Source: DAOUTY01 sp964453665 (lineage in GTDB: Bacteria > Chloroflexota > Dehalococcoidia > SZUA-161). From it: a stretch of 64,000 nucleotides of DNA. Under the pieces are notes generated by a model, which saw only the letters and a program-made list of their open reading frames with translations, ran no database searches and was not told the origin of the DNA. Position 1 is the stretch's first letter. Every line of letters begins with the position of its first letter. The stretch covers positions 1 to 64,000 of the forward strand of contig CAYVQT010000001.1 of NCBI GenBank assembly GCA_964453665.1. The letters run 5' to 3'. Positions 53,998 to 63,532 of the stretch are shown one piece after another. Made by a program: the position numbers and the translations under genes.

Positions 53998-55283
53998 TTG
54001 CCGGCCTCCCCTCGTTCCAGTCCTTCAAGCCTTTTCTCTACAGACAGCGCATGTGCCGTCAATCCTTCGGCCCTGGCGATGGCTGAGGCCGCCGGCCCCA
54101 GCGCTTTTAAAGCGTCGTCGTCGAGGTCCACCAACGTGGTAACCTTTATGAAATCGAGTACGCTGAGTGGCGAGCAGAAGCGGGCGGTTCCCCCCGTGGG
54201 CATGACGTGGCTCGGCCCGGCGGTGTAGTCACCCAGGGCCTCCGGCGACTCGATAAAGATGCCGCCCGCATGCCGAATACGTTCGATATATGAGCGGGCA
54301 TTCCGTATCGCCAGGCAGAGGTGCTCTGGCGCACACGTGTTCACCAGTTCAATTGCCTCGTCAATGCTATCAACAACAATTATAGCGCCGCTACGCTCCA
54401 GAGACTTCTGCGCAATGGCCTGGCGCTCCAATCGAGCTAGCTGGCGCTCGACTTCCCCATCGACCTCATCCGCAAGGTCAGGCGACGTGGTGATAAGTAT
54501 AGCAGAGGCCATCTCATCATGCTCCGCCTGCGCCAGAAGGTCGGCGGCACAGAAAACGGCGCTCGCCGAATCATCAGCGATGATAACGGTCTCGGTGGGC
54601 CCGTGCAGCCCGTCGATACCTACTACCCCATAGACCTGCCTCTTGGCCATCGTCACGAAGACATTGCCCGGGCCACATATCTTATCTACTCTAGGGATAG
54701 ATTCCGTGCCGTATGCCATAGCGCCGACAGCCTGGGCACCTCCAACACTGAAAATGCGGTCCACCTTGGCAATGTCCGCTGCCACCAGCGTGGCTGCCGG
54801 TACCGCGCCATCCGGCGCAGGCGGGGTAGCTAAGACCACCTCGTCAACCCCTGCCACCCTGGCAGGTATCACTGTCATCAGCACCGTGGACGGGTATGAC
54901 GCCCTGCCACCGGGAACATATACCCCCGCGCGCTCAAGCGGGCGAACGAGGAATCCCAGTCCGCTATCTTCGAATTCCAGTCCCAGGTTTTGTTTCTGAG
55001 CAATGTGAAAGCTGCGCACCCTATCCGCGGCAAGCTCGAGAGCGTCCACCAGCCCGCTACTCACCATACCGCGAGACTGAGCGATTTCCTCACGTGTTAC
55101 TTCAAGTCGGGTAAGCTCCACCCCGTCGAGCTTCCTGGTGTAATCGAAAAGGGCGCTGTCTCCCCTGGAGCGCACATCGCCGAGGATTTGCCGCACCGTC
55201 TCATACTCCCCACCCGCAAATTCGGCCTGAGCGCGCTCCTTAAGCAGGTACTTTGCAGCTTCCAGACCCCGAATTATCCTCAT
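53994..55283 (-). CDS. hisD: histidinol dehydrogenase
   Basis: A 429-residue NAD-dependent enzyme making histidine from histidinol in two oxidations. Family blocks: VPGGRASYPSTVLMTVIPA, KICGPGNVFVTMAKRQVYG, GPTETVIIADDSA, AQAEHDEMASAIL and the zinc and catalytic region CAPEHLCL and GPSHVMPTGGTARF. The start ATG overlaps the previous gene as ATGA. Confidence 0.96.
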   Translation of the reverse strand: MRIIRGLEAAKYLLKERAQAEFAGGEYETVRQILGDVRSRGDSALFDYTRKLDGVELTRLEVTREEIAQSRGMVSSGLVDALELAADRVRSFHIAQKQNLGLEFEDSGLGFLVRPLERAGVYVPGGRASYPSTVLMTVIPARVAGVDEVVLATPPAPDGAVPAATLVAADIAKVDRIFSVGGAQAVGAMAYGTESIPRVDKICGPGNVFVTMAKRQVYGVVGIDGLHGPTETVIIADDSASAVFCAADLLAQAEHDEMASAILITTSPDLADEVDGEVERQLARLERQAIAQKSLERSGAIIVVDSIDEAIELVNTCAPEHLCLAIRNARSYIERIRHAGGIFIESPEALGDYTAGPSHVMPTGGTARFCSPLSVLDFIKVTTLVDLDDDALKALGPAASAIARAEGLTAHALSVEKRLEGLERGEAGK

Positions 55284-56032
55284 CCCAGATACTCCCCGGC
55301 CACTCTCACGGAATCGCCTATAGACTGCTCATAGAATGCCTGGGTCTGCTCCTGGGGGACCATTCGCAGGACCTGCTCCAGCCTGGCGTCGAAACTGGCG
55401 AAAAAGGCCTCCCTCTCCTCATCAGCTATCTGCCGCATCCAGATAAGGTATTTCTCGGCGAAGCGGCGAAAATTCTCCCAGTGCGATTTCCTGGTTGTAG
55501 CCATAAAGACAAACTCGCTCCACCTGATCAAGTTAACATCATCCAAAAAACTGACTTTTATTTCTGACGCAGCGCCGGCCAGTTCCTTGCGAATCGCAGA
55601 CATACTCCCGCTATCCATTCGCTCCCGGCGATCGAGCTCGAATTGAAGCAGCCTGTCCAGTAGATTGGCCATAGGTTCCCCGCCGAGGGGCGACGATTTC
55701 CCGAAATAAGGCCGATAAATACGGTAAATCCACGCTTCATCGGTCACCAGGTGTGAAAGGTAGCCCGCAACAAAGGCCCTCGTAGCATCGTTCAGATTCG
55801 AATTCCCGAAAAGTTCGGGGTAAGCTTCAAACATGGGCTGTACTCCGCTCATCCCCTCCTCGCAATCCAGTGAGAGAAAGTGAGTCTCCTCGCGTCCGGC
55901 GCTGATAAAAAAACGAATGTCCGGCGCGGTAGACCCGAGGTAGTAGCTCCCCCGGTTGCCATCCAGGACCGGATGGGCCAACTTTGCCATCGCTTTCTCT
56001 GCGATGCCCAGATGGAGACAAATCGGCGGCAA
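55280..56032 (-). CDS. zinc-dependent phospholipase C-like protein
   Basis: A 250-residue protein with the fold of the Zn_dep_PLPC family: an N-terminal HLGIAEKAMAKLAHP helix, YYLGSTAPDIRFF, and FVAGYLSHLVTDEAWI, which carries the expected His and Asp zinc ligands. No signal peptide is seen, so it is cytoplasmic. It is embedded in the his operon between hisG and hisD and overlaps hisD by 4 nt. TTG 56032 with AAAGGAG 4 nt upstream is the start. No histidine-related function is known to me. Confidence 0.78.
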   Translation of the reverse strand: MPPICLHLGIAEKAMAKLAHPVLDGNRGSYYLGSTAPDIRFFISAGREETHFLSLDCEEGMSGVQPMFEAYPELFGNSNLNDATRAFVAGYLSHLVTDEAWIYRIYRPYFGKSSPLGGEPMANLLDRLLQFELDRRERMDSGSMSAIRKELAGAASEIKVSFLDDVNLIRWSEFVFMATTRKSHWENFRRFAEKYLIWMRQIADEEREAFFASFDARLEQVLRMVPQEQTQAFYEQSIGDSVRVAGEYLG

Positions 56033-56062
56033 CAGGCTCCTTTCTCAATAAAAGGGTCTCTC

Positions 56063-57457
56063 CTACAAGCCCCGGCGCACTGCTTCAACAAGCTGCGCTA
56101 TCTTCTTTTTTTTATCTTGCCGCTTCACGGCCTCGGTGTTCCCGATAAGACATGCTGAGGACTCAAACAGGGTATCGATTATCTTGAGATTGTGCTTGGC
56201 AATGGTCGAGCCTGTCTCAGTGTTCTCAATGAGTACATCTGCATCCTCAGGGAGGAAAGCCTCGCTAGCACCCCATGTGGGAATAATCTTACACGGCGTC
56301 AGATGGTTATCATGGGTATACTTATCCGCTATGTTGACGTACTCTGAGGCCACTCGCAGCGCGGACTCCCGCTTTAATTTCATCAGGCCCTCAGTACTCG
56401 AAACGGGCAAATCCTGCGTGACAACTACTACAATTCTGACTCTGCCAAAGCCCAGCTCAAGTATCTCCTCCACCGGACTCGAAGGGAAGCGGAAGCAGTG
56501 ATCCCGCAGCCAGTCCCTGCCAGTGATGGCCAGATCGAAGTTCCCGTTGGCCACCTGAAGAGGCATATCCTGGGGTCTCACCACCTTCGCCATAACCCCA
56601 TCAATGCCAATACGGGGCCTGGAAGCAGGCTTGCCCACATTATAACCGTCGATTTCGAGCCCTGCCCTGTCCAGGAAATCGATTGTATGACGCTGCTGGT
56701 GACCGTCGGGCAGGGCCAGGGATACTACGCTATCGCCGGCAGCCATACCATATGCCCCCGCATCAGCAGGAGCGCTCTCGGCCTCATTAATTTCGCCGCC
56801 TGCGACGCCCCCGGAGGATAGCACAGTCAAGAGCCTGCTCAAGTCCTTCCCCTCCAGGCTGTTCCTGTTCGCCACCAGGTAAGCGCTGCTTTCCAGGATA
56901 GTGGTAACAGGGGCCAATCCCTGCCCCCGAAACCTGTCTGCCGATGTTTCGGCCAGTATCGCAAATTCAGCGTTCTCCGGCGGGTAGACACCGGCCGCTC
57001 CCCAAACGGGGAATATCTGGAATCTTTTCAACCGCTGTCTCAGCGCAAAGACCTCTGCCAGATTGGGATACTCGCTGACTATGCGCAGACTTTGCCAGCG
57101 GTCTCCGGGTGCACCGAGAGAGTCAACGCCAGAAGAAACGGCGGTAACTGCGTACAGACTTCGTTTTCCATAGCCCAGGTCTCCAACTTTCACCACGGCG
57201 TCGCTGCGGTATTTGGCCAGAAGCTCCTCCACCCAGTCAAGCCGGCAAATCCCCAGGTCATAGTTACCGACAGCCACCTGAATAGCGATGTCCTTCTCAT
57301 GGAAAACCTTGGCAAAGACATCAGGTAAGCCTTCGCACTGGGGCCGATACAACCGGGACCCCTCACGGTAGTCGCCGATAGCGAATCCCGCTTCCTTCAA
57401 CAACACCGCCGTACTGCCCTGAAGTTGCCCTTTAGGCAAGGCCAGCTTTATTTGCAC
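56063..57457 (-). CDS. hisG: ATP phosphoribosyltransferase, duplicated-fused form
   Basis: Catalyses the first step of histidine synthesis, joining ATP and PRPP. At 464 residues it is about twice a short-form HisG (about 210). Two end-to-end units are visible: 1-215 (KLALPKGQ; GNYDLGICRLDW; VSEYPNLAEVF; FPVWGAAGVYPPENAEFAI) and 243-464 (VSLALPDGH; GNFDLAITGRDW; ASEYVNIADKY; IPTWGASEAFLPEDADVLI). The PRPP loop is intact in the second unit (ENTETGSTIAKHNL, ETGST at 414-418) but replaced in the first (AETSADRFRGQG, 169-180). So the C-half is probably catalytic and the N-half structural or regulatory. GTG 57457 overlaps hisZ by 10 nt, with GGAGG upstream. Confidence 0.9.
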   Translation of the reverse strand: MQIKLALPKGQLQGSTAVLLKEAGFAIGDYREGSRLYRPQCEGLPDVFAKVFHEKDIAIQVAVGNYDLGICRLDWVEELLAKYRSDAVVKVGDLGYGKRSLYAVTAVSSGVDSLGAPGDRWQSLRIVSEYPNLAEVFALRQRLKRFQIFPVWGAAGVYPPENAEFAILAETSADRFRGQGLAPVTTILESSAYLVANRNSLEGKDLSRLLTVLSSGGVAGGEINEAESAPADAGAYGMAAGDSVVSLALPDGHQQRHTIDFLDRAGLEIDGYNVGKPASRPRIGIDGVMAKVVRPQDMPLQVANGNFDLAITGRDWLRDHCFRFPSSPVEEILELGFGRVRIVVVVTQDLPVSSTEGLMKLKRESALRVASEYVNIADKYTHDNHLTPCKIIPTWGASEAFLPEDADVLIENTETGSTIAKHNLKIIDTLFESSACLIGNTEAVKRQDKKKKIAQLVEAVRRGL

Positions 57458-58680
57458 CCCGCCTCCTCAAGCAGCCCCAATAGCTCAGAAGAAGAGAGGG
57501 TTCGCTGCTTCTTGCCACCGACCTGGTCGATTAACTCGATACCCTCACCACTGCGCATATCAATTATCCAGCGAAAATCGGTAGTTAGCTCATAGCCAAG
57601 ATCAAATACAGCGGTATAGCCTGCCTCCCGTAAATCGCGGGCAACGTCGAGTGATCCTCTAAGGCCCTCACCGTCCTTCGCCCTGACCAGAATCCTTTCC
57701 CCCTGCGCAACCTCTTCGACCAAAGCCATAAGCTCATCAATATAGAGTGCGAAACCCGAGGCACAGACTTCTTTCCCGCCGACCAGCGGAATCAGCTCAT
57801 CGTATCTGCCACCACCACCAATCCTCCGCTCCGAACAGTAGAATCCAAAGATGACGCCGGTATAATATTCGAAGCCTCTCCCCGAAGTGAAATCGATTTG
57901 ATAGCTGCAGCCCAATCCGGTCAGCAATTCAGCGATTCTGCCCAGCTCATCAATACTGGACTCCAGAGCCGGCAGTGATGATGAGAAAACGCTCTTCAGA
58001 TTCCCTACGAAGCCCGGAGAGGTCCCTTTCAAACCAAAAAGCAGTTGCAGTTGCTTCTCCGCCTCAGGGTTCTTACCCTTTAAGCCACCCAGTACGTCCA
58101 TATTCCCGGAGAATATCTGGTCCAGAACGGCAGCCTTCTCTTCGCCACTCAACCCCAGTTCTTCAAGGTAAGTTTTCAGCAATCCGGCATGAGCCAGCCT
58201 GACCTCTACAGATCCGACCCCTAGCTTGCTAACAGCTTCCAGCGCTATCGAGATAAGCTCGACATCCCCCTCGGGCCTGCGCCCGCCGACGACCTCGGCG
58301 CCGCACTGCCATCGTTCCCTCGATTCCTCGCCTGTGCCCTCGAAGACAAACATATTTTCCACATAGAATAGCCTGGCAACCGGCATAGTCTGGAAGTTCT
58401 CAACATAAAGTCGAGCGAGGGGAATAGTCCCGTCCGGTCTCAGCACCACTCGCTCCCCGCTCCACCCATCCCAGTCAAGAAATGAGTAAACCCTCCCCAG
58501 CATATCAGGGGATAGCGTACCCGCAGAGGTAAACAGGTGCAGATATTCCAGGGCAGGAGTCCTGATCTCCTGGTAGCCCCAGCCAAGGCAGCAGTTGCGG
58601 AATTCGGCTTCGATCCGGCGGAATCTCGCCATGTCCTGAGGCATTAGGTCTCGCATCCCCTTGCACCTCGGAACCTTCAT
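57448..58680 (-). CDS. hisZ: ATP phosphoribosyltransferase regulatory subunit
   Basis: A 410-residue HisRS-like protein that should bind HisG and confer histidine feedback control. The class-II core shows LRPDGTIPLARL (the RPD.T.P.AR form typical of HisZ rather than HisRS RPEGT), RGFEYYTGVIFGFY and RIGGGGRYDELIPLVGG. A C-terminal domain (ILVRAKDGEGL onward) is retained. Its overlap with hisG supports the regulatory role over a true histidyl-tRNA synthetase, which remains the alternative. ATG 58680 is chosen; GGGGG lies 6 nt before it. Confidence 0.85.
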   Translation of the reverse strand: MKVPRCKGMRDLMPQDMARFRRIEAEFRNCCLGWGYQEIRTPALEYLHLFTSAGTLSPDMLGRVYSFLDWDGWSGERVVLRPDGTIPLARLYVENFQTMPVARLFYVENMFVFEGTGEESRERWQCGAEVVGGRRPEGDVELISIALEAVSKLGVGSVEVRLAHAGLLKTYLEELGLSGEEKAAVLDQIFSGNMDVLGGLKGKNPEAEKQLQLLFGLKGTSPGFVGNLKSVFSSSLPALESSIDELGRIAELLTGLGCSYQIDFTSGRGFEYYTGVIFGFYCSERRIGGGGRYDELIPLVGGKEVCASGFALYIDELMALVEEVAQGERILVRAKDGEGLRGSLDVARDLREAGYTAVFDLGYELTTDFRWIIDMRSGEGIELIDQVGGKKQRTLSSSELLGLLEEAGCK

Positions 58681-58709
58681 CCTTTTCCCCCACAAGCCAA
58701 TTTGGCACT

Positions 58710-58738
58710 ATTCTACACTTATTAACTGGGCTGTTCAA
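58710..58738 (-). promoter_or_regulatory. sigma70 promoter of the his operon
   Basis: On the minus strand TTGAAC (58738-58733), a 17-nt spacer and TAGAAT (58715-58710). The start would be near 58703, giving a short leader of about 23 nt before hisZ. That leaves no room for a leader-peptide attenuator. Confidence 0.7.
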
Positions 58739-58934
58739 CGCTATTTACGTTTACCTGCATTTGCTTTAAAAATGGGACGAAGACCTCTGTCACCGGAAGG
58801 GCACCGGGTTTCATGGAATTCATGGCAGTTCGAATAAGTGTCATTGACTCCGGTAACACGTCATAGTTAGTCCTATTCTCCGGGCAACGCAGTACCATTT
58901 TACCATGCTCATCTATCCGAAAAGCATATAGCAT
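58722..58934 (-). CDS. possible small protein upstream of hisZ
   Basis: A 70-codon frame (start MLYAFRIDEHGKM) with no Shine-Dalgarno and no recognised family. Its end overlaps the his promoter. The remaining spacer (58935-59039) shows nothing else. It may be a chance frame. Confidence 0.2.
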   Translation of the reverse strand: MLYAFRIDEHGKMVLRCPENRTNYDVLPESMTLIRTAMNSMKPGALPVTEVFVPFLKQMQVNVNSVEQPS

Positions 58935-59039
58935 GAGTAAAAAATGGGAGGTATGCTAATGCCGTATAAGCGTAGGGGATGTATGTTAGCGTTAATACTT
59001 TTGTACCCACAACTCCAGTCCGGTGTGTGAGGATACGGT

Positions 59040-62000
59040 ATGGTAACAAGTGTCAAGCCACAAGGAGGTAAACCTCGCCTAAAAGGTGCCGATGTTAAAC
59101 AGCGCGAGCAAGCGTATGAGAAGCTTGCAGAATCTGAAGAGAGATATCGAAATATTGTCGAGCTTGCCCCTGACGGCATTATAACAACAAACCTCAAAGG
59201 CGTGGTCACATCGTGCAATACCGCTTTCTCGGATTTGACGGGGCATTCTAAAGATAAAATCCTTGGAAAGCACTTCTCAAAGCTTCCAACGATTCGCATA
59301 ATTGACGTCCCCACATACATCAAGGTCTTTGCTTCCGCAATAAGGGGGAAAGTCCCTACATGTTTCGAGTTTACATGGGTACACAAGGACGGTTCTGTCC
59401 GGCTGGGAGAGGCTAATATCGGTCTGTTGCGGAATCATAGCAAGATAGCGGGGATTCAGGCAATTATCAGAGATATCACTGAGCGCAGACAAGCGGAGGA
59501 GAGGATAGAACACCTTAACTCCGTGCTGCGCGCTATCCGCAATGTAAACCAACTGATCTCCAAGGAAAAGGACCACGACAGCTTACTTAAAGGCACCTGT
59601 TACAACCTTATTGAGACTCGCGGCTATCGTAACGCCTGGATCGCTCTTATTAATGAGTCCGGGGAGCTTGTAACTGCTGCCGAGGCGGGATTGGGCAAGG
59701 ATTTCCTGCCGATAGTTAAGAGACTCGAGCGAGGCGAGTTGACCTATTGTGGGCGGAGAGCGCTGGGGCAATCGGACGTCGTGGCGACCGAGAACCCCTT
59801 ATCCGCCTGCGCCGGCTGCCCGCTAACAGGCAAGTACCGTGGTTTTGGAGCCATGACCGTCCGGCTGGAATATGGTGAAAAGGTTTACGGCGTATTGGCA
59901 GTTTGCGTCATCAAGGATTTTGTCAAAGACGACGAAGAGCTGGCTCTGTTGAAAGAAGTTGCCGGTGATGTTGCCTTTGCCCTGCACAATATAGAACTGG
60001 AAGAAGGGTACAAGCTAGCGGAGGAGGCACTGCGCGAATCGGAGGAGAAATACCGCGAAGTAGTTGAGCGAGCGCACGAAGCCATTGCTATCGTTCAGGA
60101 GTCTGTAATTAAATACATCAACGCCCGTGTCTCGGAAATTATGGGCTACGCCCCTGAAGATGTCATAGGCACTCCTATAGCCGACTATATCTACCCCAAC
60201 GAACTTCCTAAAGTGCTCGATCGTTACCAGAGACGCTTGGCGGGTGAGGATGTTGAGCCGGTATATGAGACGGCGGTGTTGCACAAAGATGGCAGCAGGG
60301 TAGATGTTGAGTTGAACGCGGGCCTGATTAACTACCAGGGAAAGCCTGCCGACCTCGCCATGATCCGTGACATTACCGAGCGCAAGCAGGCCGAGGAGGC
60401 GCTGCGGGAGAGCGAAGAGAAATACAGGACCATTCTTGAAGACATAGAGGATGGTTACTATGAAGTAGATATTGCCGGAAACTTCACATTCTTCAATGAC
60501 TCTATGTGTGAAATACTCGGATATTCCCAAGACGAAATGATAGGCATGAATAACAGGCAGTACATGGATGAAGATAATACCAAGAAAGTGTTTCAAGCAT
60601 TCAATCGAGTATACACCACCGGGAAACATACCAGAGAATTCGGCTGGGAGATCATAAGAAAGGATGGCACAAAGAGATTTATTGAAACCTCCGTTTCACT
60701 GATACGTAATTCGGAAGGTGAGCCGACCGGGTTTCGAGGTATCGCCCGCGATATCACCGAGCGCAGGCAGGCAGAGGAGGCGCTGCGTAAGAGTGAGGAA
60801 CGATACCGCCTGTTAGCCGAGAACGCGACAGACGTCATAACCAGTCTGGATACGAACCTGCAGACTACCTACACGAGTCCTTCCGTCGAGCGTCTGCTGG
60901 GTTTCACAGTCGAAGAAGCCGTGTCACGTACGATGGAGGAGTCACTGACGCCCGCTTCCTGTAGGATCGCAGCAGAGATGCTGGCTAAGGAACTGGCGAT
61001 CGAGAGGAAGGGTCAAAAGCATCCGTCGCGGTCTCTCAGGCAAGAGCTTGAGTTTTACCGCAAGGACGGCTCGACGGTCTGGGTAGAGGTAATCATATCT
61101 CTACTTCGCGACTCCGAGGGCCATCTTTCTGGGATGGTGAACGTCTTGCGGGACATCACCGAGCGCAGGCAGGCGGAGCAGGCGTTAAGGCAAAGGGAAC
61201 AGCAGTTTCGAGCGCTCATAGAGAACTCTATGGATGCCATAGCGATTATTAATAGCGATGGAACCATACGCTATGAAAGCCCCTCTGCCAAAAGGGTCCT
61301 CGGCTATAAATCCGAAGAAATGATTGGCCAGGATATACTTGAATTCATCCACCCGGACGATGTGCAGCGCGTTGTTAATACCTTTACGATGGCTATCGAG
61401 AATCCAGGGCATACTGTATCCATGGAACTCCGTTTTCTGCACAAGGACGGTTCGTGGCTGATACTTGAGGGTGTCGGAAAGAGTCTTCTCGATGATCCCA
61501 GAATCAATGGTATTGTTGCTAACTACCGTGACATCACCGAGCGCAAGCGTGCGGAGGAGGAGTTGCGGGAGAGCGAGGAGAAATACAGGACCATTCTTGA
61601 AAACATAGAAGATGGTTACTATGAAGTAGACATCGCCGGAAATCTCACTTTCTTCAATGATCCTATGTGTAAAATAAATGGATACTCAAAAGACGAAATG
61701 ATAGGCATGAATAACAGGCAGTACATGGATGAGGCGAATGCCAAGAAAGTGTATCAAGCATTTAATCGAGTATACACCACCGGGGAACATACCAGGGAAT
61801 TTGATTGGGAGATTATAAGAAAGGATGGCACAAAGAGATTCGTTGAAGGCTCAATTTCCCTGAAAAGGAATTCAGAAGGTGAGCCGATCGGGTTTCGAGG
61901 TATTGCCCGCGACATCACCGAGCGCAGGCAGGCGGAGGAGGCGCTACGGGAATCGGAGGAGAAGTTCAGGCAACTGGTAGAGGATATGAACGATGGCTAC

Positions 62001-63431
62001 GGTGTAGTCCAGGGCTCCACAATAGTTTTTGGCAACTCACGGATTGCGGAGAAGTTTGGATACACTCAGGAAGAGGTGATCGGCAAGAGCATTGATAAAT
62101 TCATTCCACCGCGCATTGTGGATGAATTGACCAAAGTCCATAAGAGGAGAAAGCGCGGCGAGGCCGTGCCGTCGCAGTATGAGACGGTTTTGCTAAAGAA
62201 GGATGGGACAGAGTGTCCCGTCGAGCTTGGGGCAAAAGTCATAGAATACGCAGGTAAACCGGCGATGTCCGTGATTATCAGGGACATTACCGAGCGCAAG
62301 CAGGCGGAGGAGGTTCTGCGGGAGAGCGAGGGACGCTACCGTCTGCTTGCCGAGAACGTGAGGGATGTTATCTGGACTATGGACATGAACTTGCAGCTTA
62401 CTTATTTCAGTCCCTCTGTCACGCGTCTGCGAGGCTACAGCGTTGAGGAAGCGATGGCGCTAAGTCTGGAAGAAACCCTGACTCCCGCTTCTTATGAAGT
62501 GGCTCTGAAAACCTTTGCCGAAGAAAAGGCCAAAATTGAAGCGGGGCAAAGGGACCTTCTCACGCCGGTGACGCTAGAGCTGGAACATAGATGCAAGGAT
62601 GGCTCCACAGTCTGGACCGAGGCCATGATTAATGGCCTGCCTGACTCAGATGGCAGACTTGTGGGGATTCTGGGGATCACACGCGACATCACCGAGCGCA
62701 AGCAGGTAGAGGAAGAGAAACAGAGGATAGAGGGGCAGCTTCAAATCACGGGGCGTTTGGCTGCTGTGGGCGAGCTGGTAGCAGGCGTCGCCCACGAACT
62801 GAACAATCCCCTGGCCGCCATCCAGGCCTATGCCGAACTCCTGCAGGAAAGGGACGACCTCGATGAGACCGCGAAGGCCGATGTGGTAACTATTCATAGC
62901 CAGGCGCAACGCGCTTCGAAGGTCACAGGTAACCTGCTCGCCTTCGCCCGCCAGACAAAACCCGAGAAACGTCCTGTCTCCATTAACGAGGTCGTCGAGA
63001 AAAGCCTGGAGCTTCACGCTTACCGGATGAGAGTCAACAACATAGAGGTAACGACGGAACTGGAGCCTGATCTTCCGAAGGTCATGGCCGATTTCAACCA
63101 GATGCAACAGATTTTTATGAACTTGGTAACCAATGCGGAGCAGTCTATGACAGAGGCTCACGGCAGGGGTAAGCTCGTTGTCAAGACGAGAAAGCTGGGC
63201 GACATAATCCAGGCAGAAGTTACCGACGACGGTCCTGGCATCCCGGAGGAGAACCTGAAGAGACTATTCGACCCGTTCTTCACCACAAAAGAAGTGGGCA
63301 AGGGTACAGGACTCGGTCTCAGCATCTGCTATGGTATTGTGCAGGAGCACGGCGGCAGCCTGTATGCCAAGAGCAAACCAGGCAAGGGAGCATCCTTTGT
63401 GGTAGAGATACCCTTAATCTCCAAAGACTGA
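59040..63431 (+). CDS. multi-PAS/GAF hybrid sensor histidine kinase
   Basis: A 1463-residue cytoplasmic sensor kinase without membrane helices. It has one PAS (about 28-150), one GAF (about 160-320) and then seven PAS-PAC units (about 330-1225), each ending in a RDITER(R/K)QAEE linker; then a HisKA domain with H1252 (VAHELNNPLAAI) and an HATPase (N box NLVTNAEQS; DDGPGIP; GKGTGLGLSICYG). There is no receiver domain, so the response regulator is elsewhere. PAS units 3 and 6 are near-identical at DNA level over about 375 bp; 2/7 and 4/8 are also alike. ATG 59040 has GAGG 8 nt upstream. Confidence 0.93.
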   Translation: MVTSVKPQGGKPRLKGADVKQREQAYEKLAESEERYRNIVELAPDGIITTNLKGVVTSCNTAFSDLTGHSKDKILGKHFSKLPTIRIIDVPTYIKVFASAIRGKVPTCFEFTWVHKDGSVRLGEANIGLLRNHSKIAGIQAIIRDITERRQAEERIEHLNSVLRAIRNVNQLISKEKDHDSLLKGTCYNLIETRGYRNAWIALINESGELVTAAEAGLGKDFLPIVKRLERGELTYCGRRALGQSDVVATENPLSACAGCPLTGKYRGFGAMTVRLEYGEKVYGVLAVCVIKDFVKDDEELALLKEVAGDVAFALHNIELEEGYKLAEEALRESEEKYREVVERAHEAIAIVQESVIKYINARVSEIMGYAPEDVIGTPIADYIYPNELPKVLDRYQRRLAGEDVEPVYETAVLHKDGSRVDVELNAGLINYQGKPADLAMIRDITERKQAEEALRESEEKYRTILEDIEDGYYEVDIAGNFTFFNDSMCEILGYSQDEMIGMNNRQYMDEDNTKKVFQAFNRVYTTGKHTREFGWEIIRKDGTKRFIETSVSLIRNSEGEPTGFRGIARDITERRQAEEALRKSEERYRLLAENATDVITSLDTNLQTTYTSPSVERLLGFTVEEAVSRTMEESLTPASCRIAAEMLAKELAIERKGQKHPSRSLRQELEFYRKDGSTVWVEVIISLLRDSEGHLSGMVNVLRDITERRQAEQALRQREQQFRALIENSMDAIAIINSDGTIRYESPSAKRVLGYKSEEMIGQDILEFIHPDDVQRVVNTFTMAIENPGHTVSMELRFLHKDGSWLILEGVGKSLLDDPRINGIVANYRDITERKRAEEELRESEEKYRTILENIEDGYYEVDIAGNLTFFNDPMCKINGYSKDEMIGMNNRQYMDEANAKKVYQAFNRVYTTGEHTREFDWEIIRKDGTKRFVEGSISLKRNSEGEPIGFRGIARDITERRQAEEALRESEEKFRQLVEDMNDGYGVVQGSTIVFGNSRIAEKFGYTQEEVIGKSIDKFIPPRIVDELTKVHKRRKRGEAVPSQYETVLLKKDGTECPVELGAKVIEYAGKPAMSVIIRDITERKQAEEVLRESEGRYRLLAENVRDVIWTMDMNLQLTYFSPSVTRLRGYSVEEAMALSLEETLTPASYEVALKTFAEEKAKIEAGQRDLLTPVTLELEHRCKDGSTVWTEAMINGLPDSDGRLVGILGITRDITERKQVEEEKQRIEGQLQITGRLAAVGELVAGVAHELNNPLAAIQAYAELLQERDDLDETAKADVVTIHSQAQRASKVTGNLLAFARQTKPEKRPVSINEVVEKSLELHAYRMRVNNIEVTTELEPDLPKVMADFNQMQQIFMNLVTNAEQSMTEAHGRGKLVVKTRKLGDIIQAEVTDDGPGIPEENLKRLFDPFFTTKEVGKGTGLGLSICYGIVQEHGGSLYAKSKPGKGASFVVEIPLISKD

Positions 63432-63532
63432 GCTATCTCTGAGCAGTCTGACTGACCATCGGCACCGATATCCGCCGCCCTCCCTGCGCAGTTCTCACCA
63501 CCGATTCAGGTATGGCAGTGAGAGTAGTATAG

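Noticed and set aside
57448..58680. Annotation as histidyl-tRNA synthetase (hisS)
   Set aside because: Motif 2 reads RPDGTIPLAR as in HisZ, and the gene overlaps hisG in a his operon. Kept only as an alternative.
58680..58703. A his leader-peptide attenuator or T-box upstream of hisZ
   Set aside because: The predicted leader is only about 23 nt, with no run of histidine codons or terminator hairpin.
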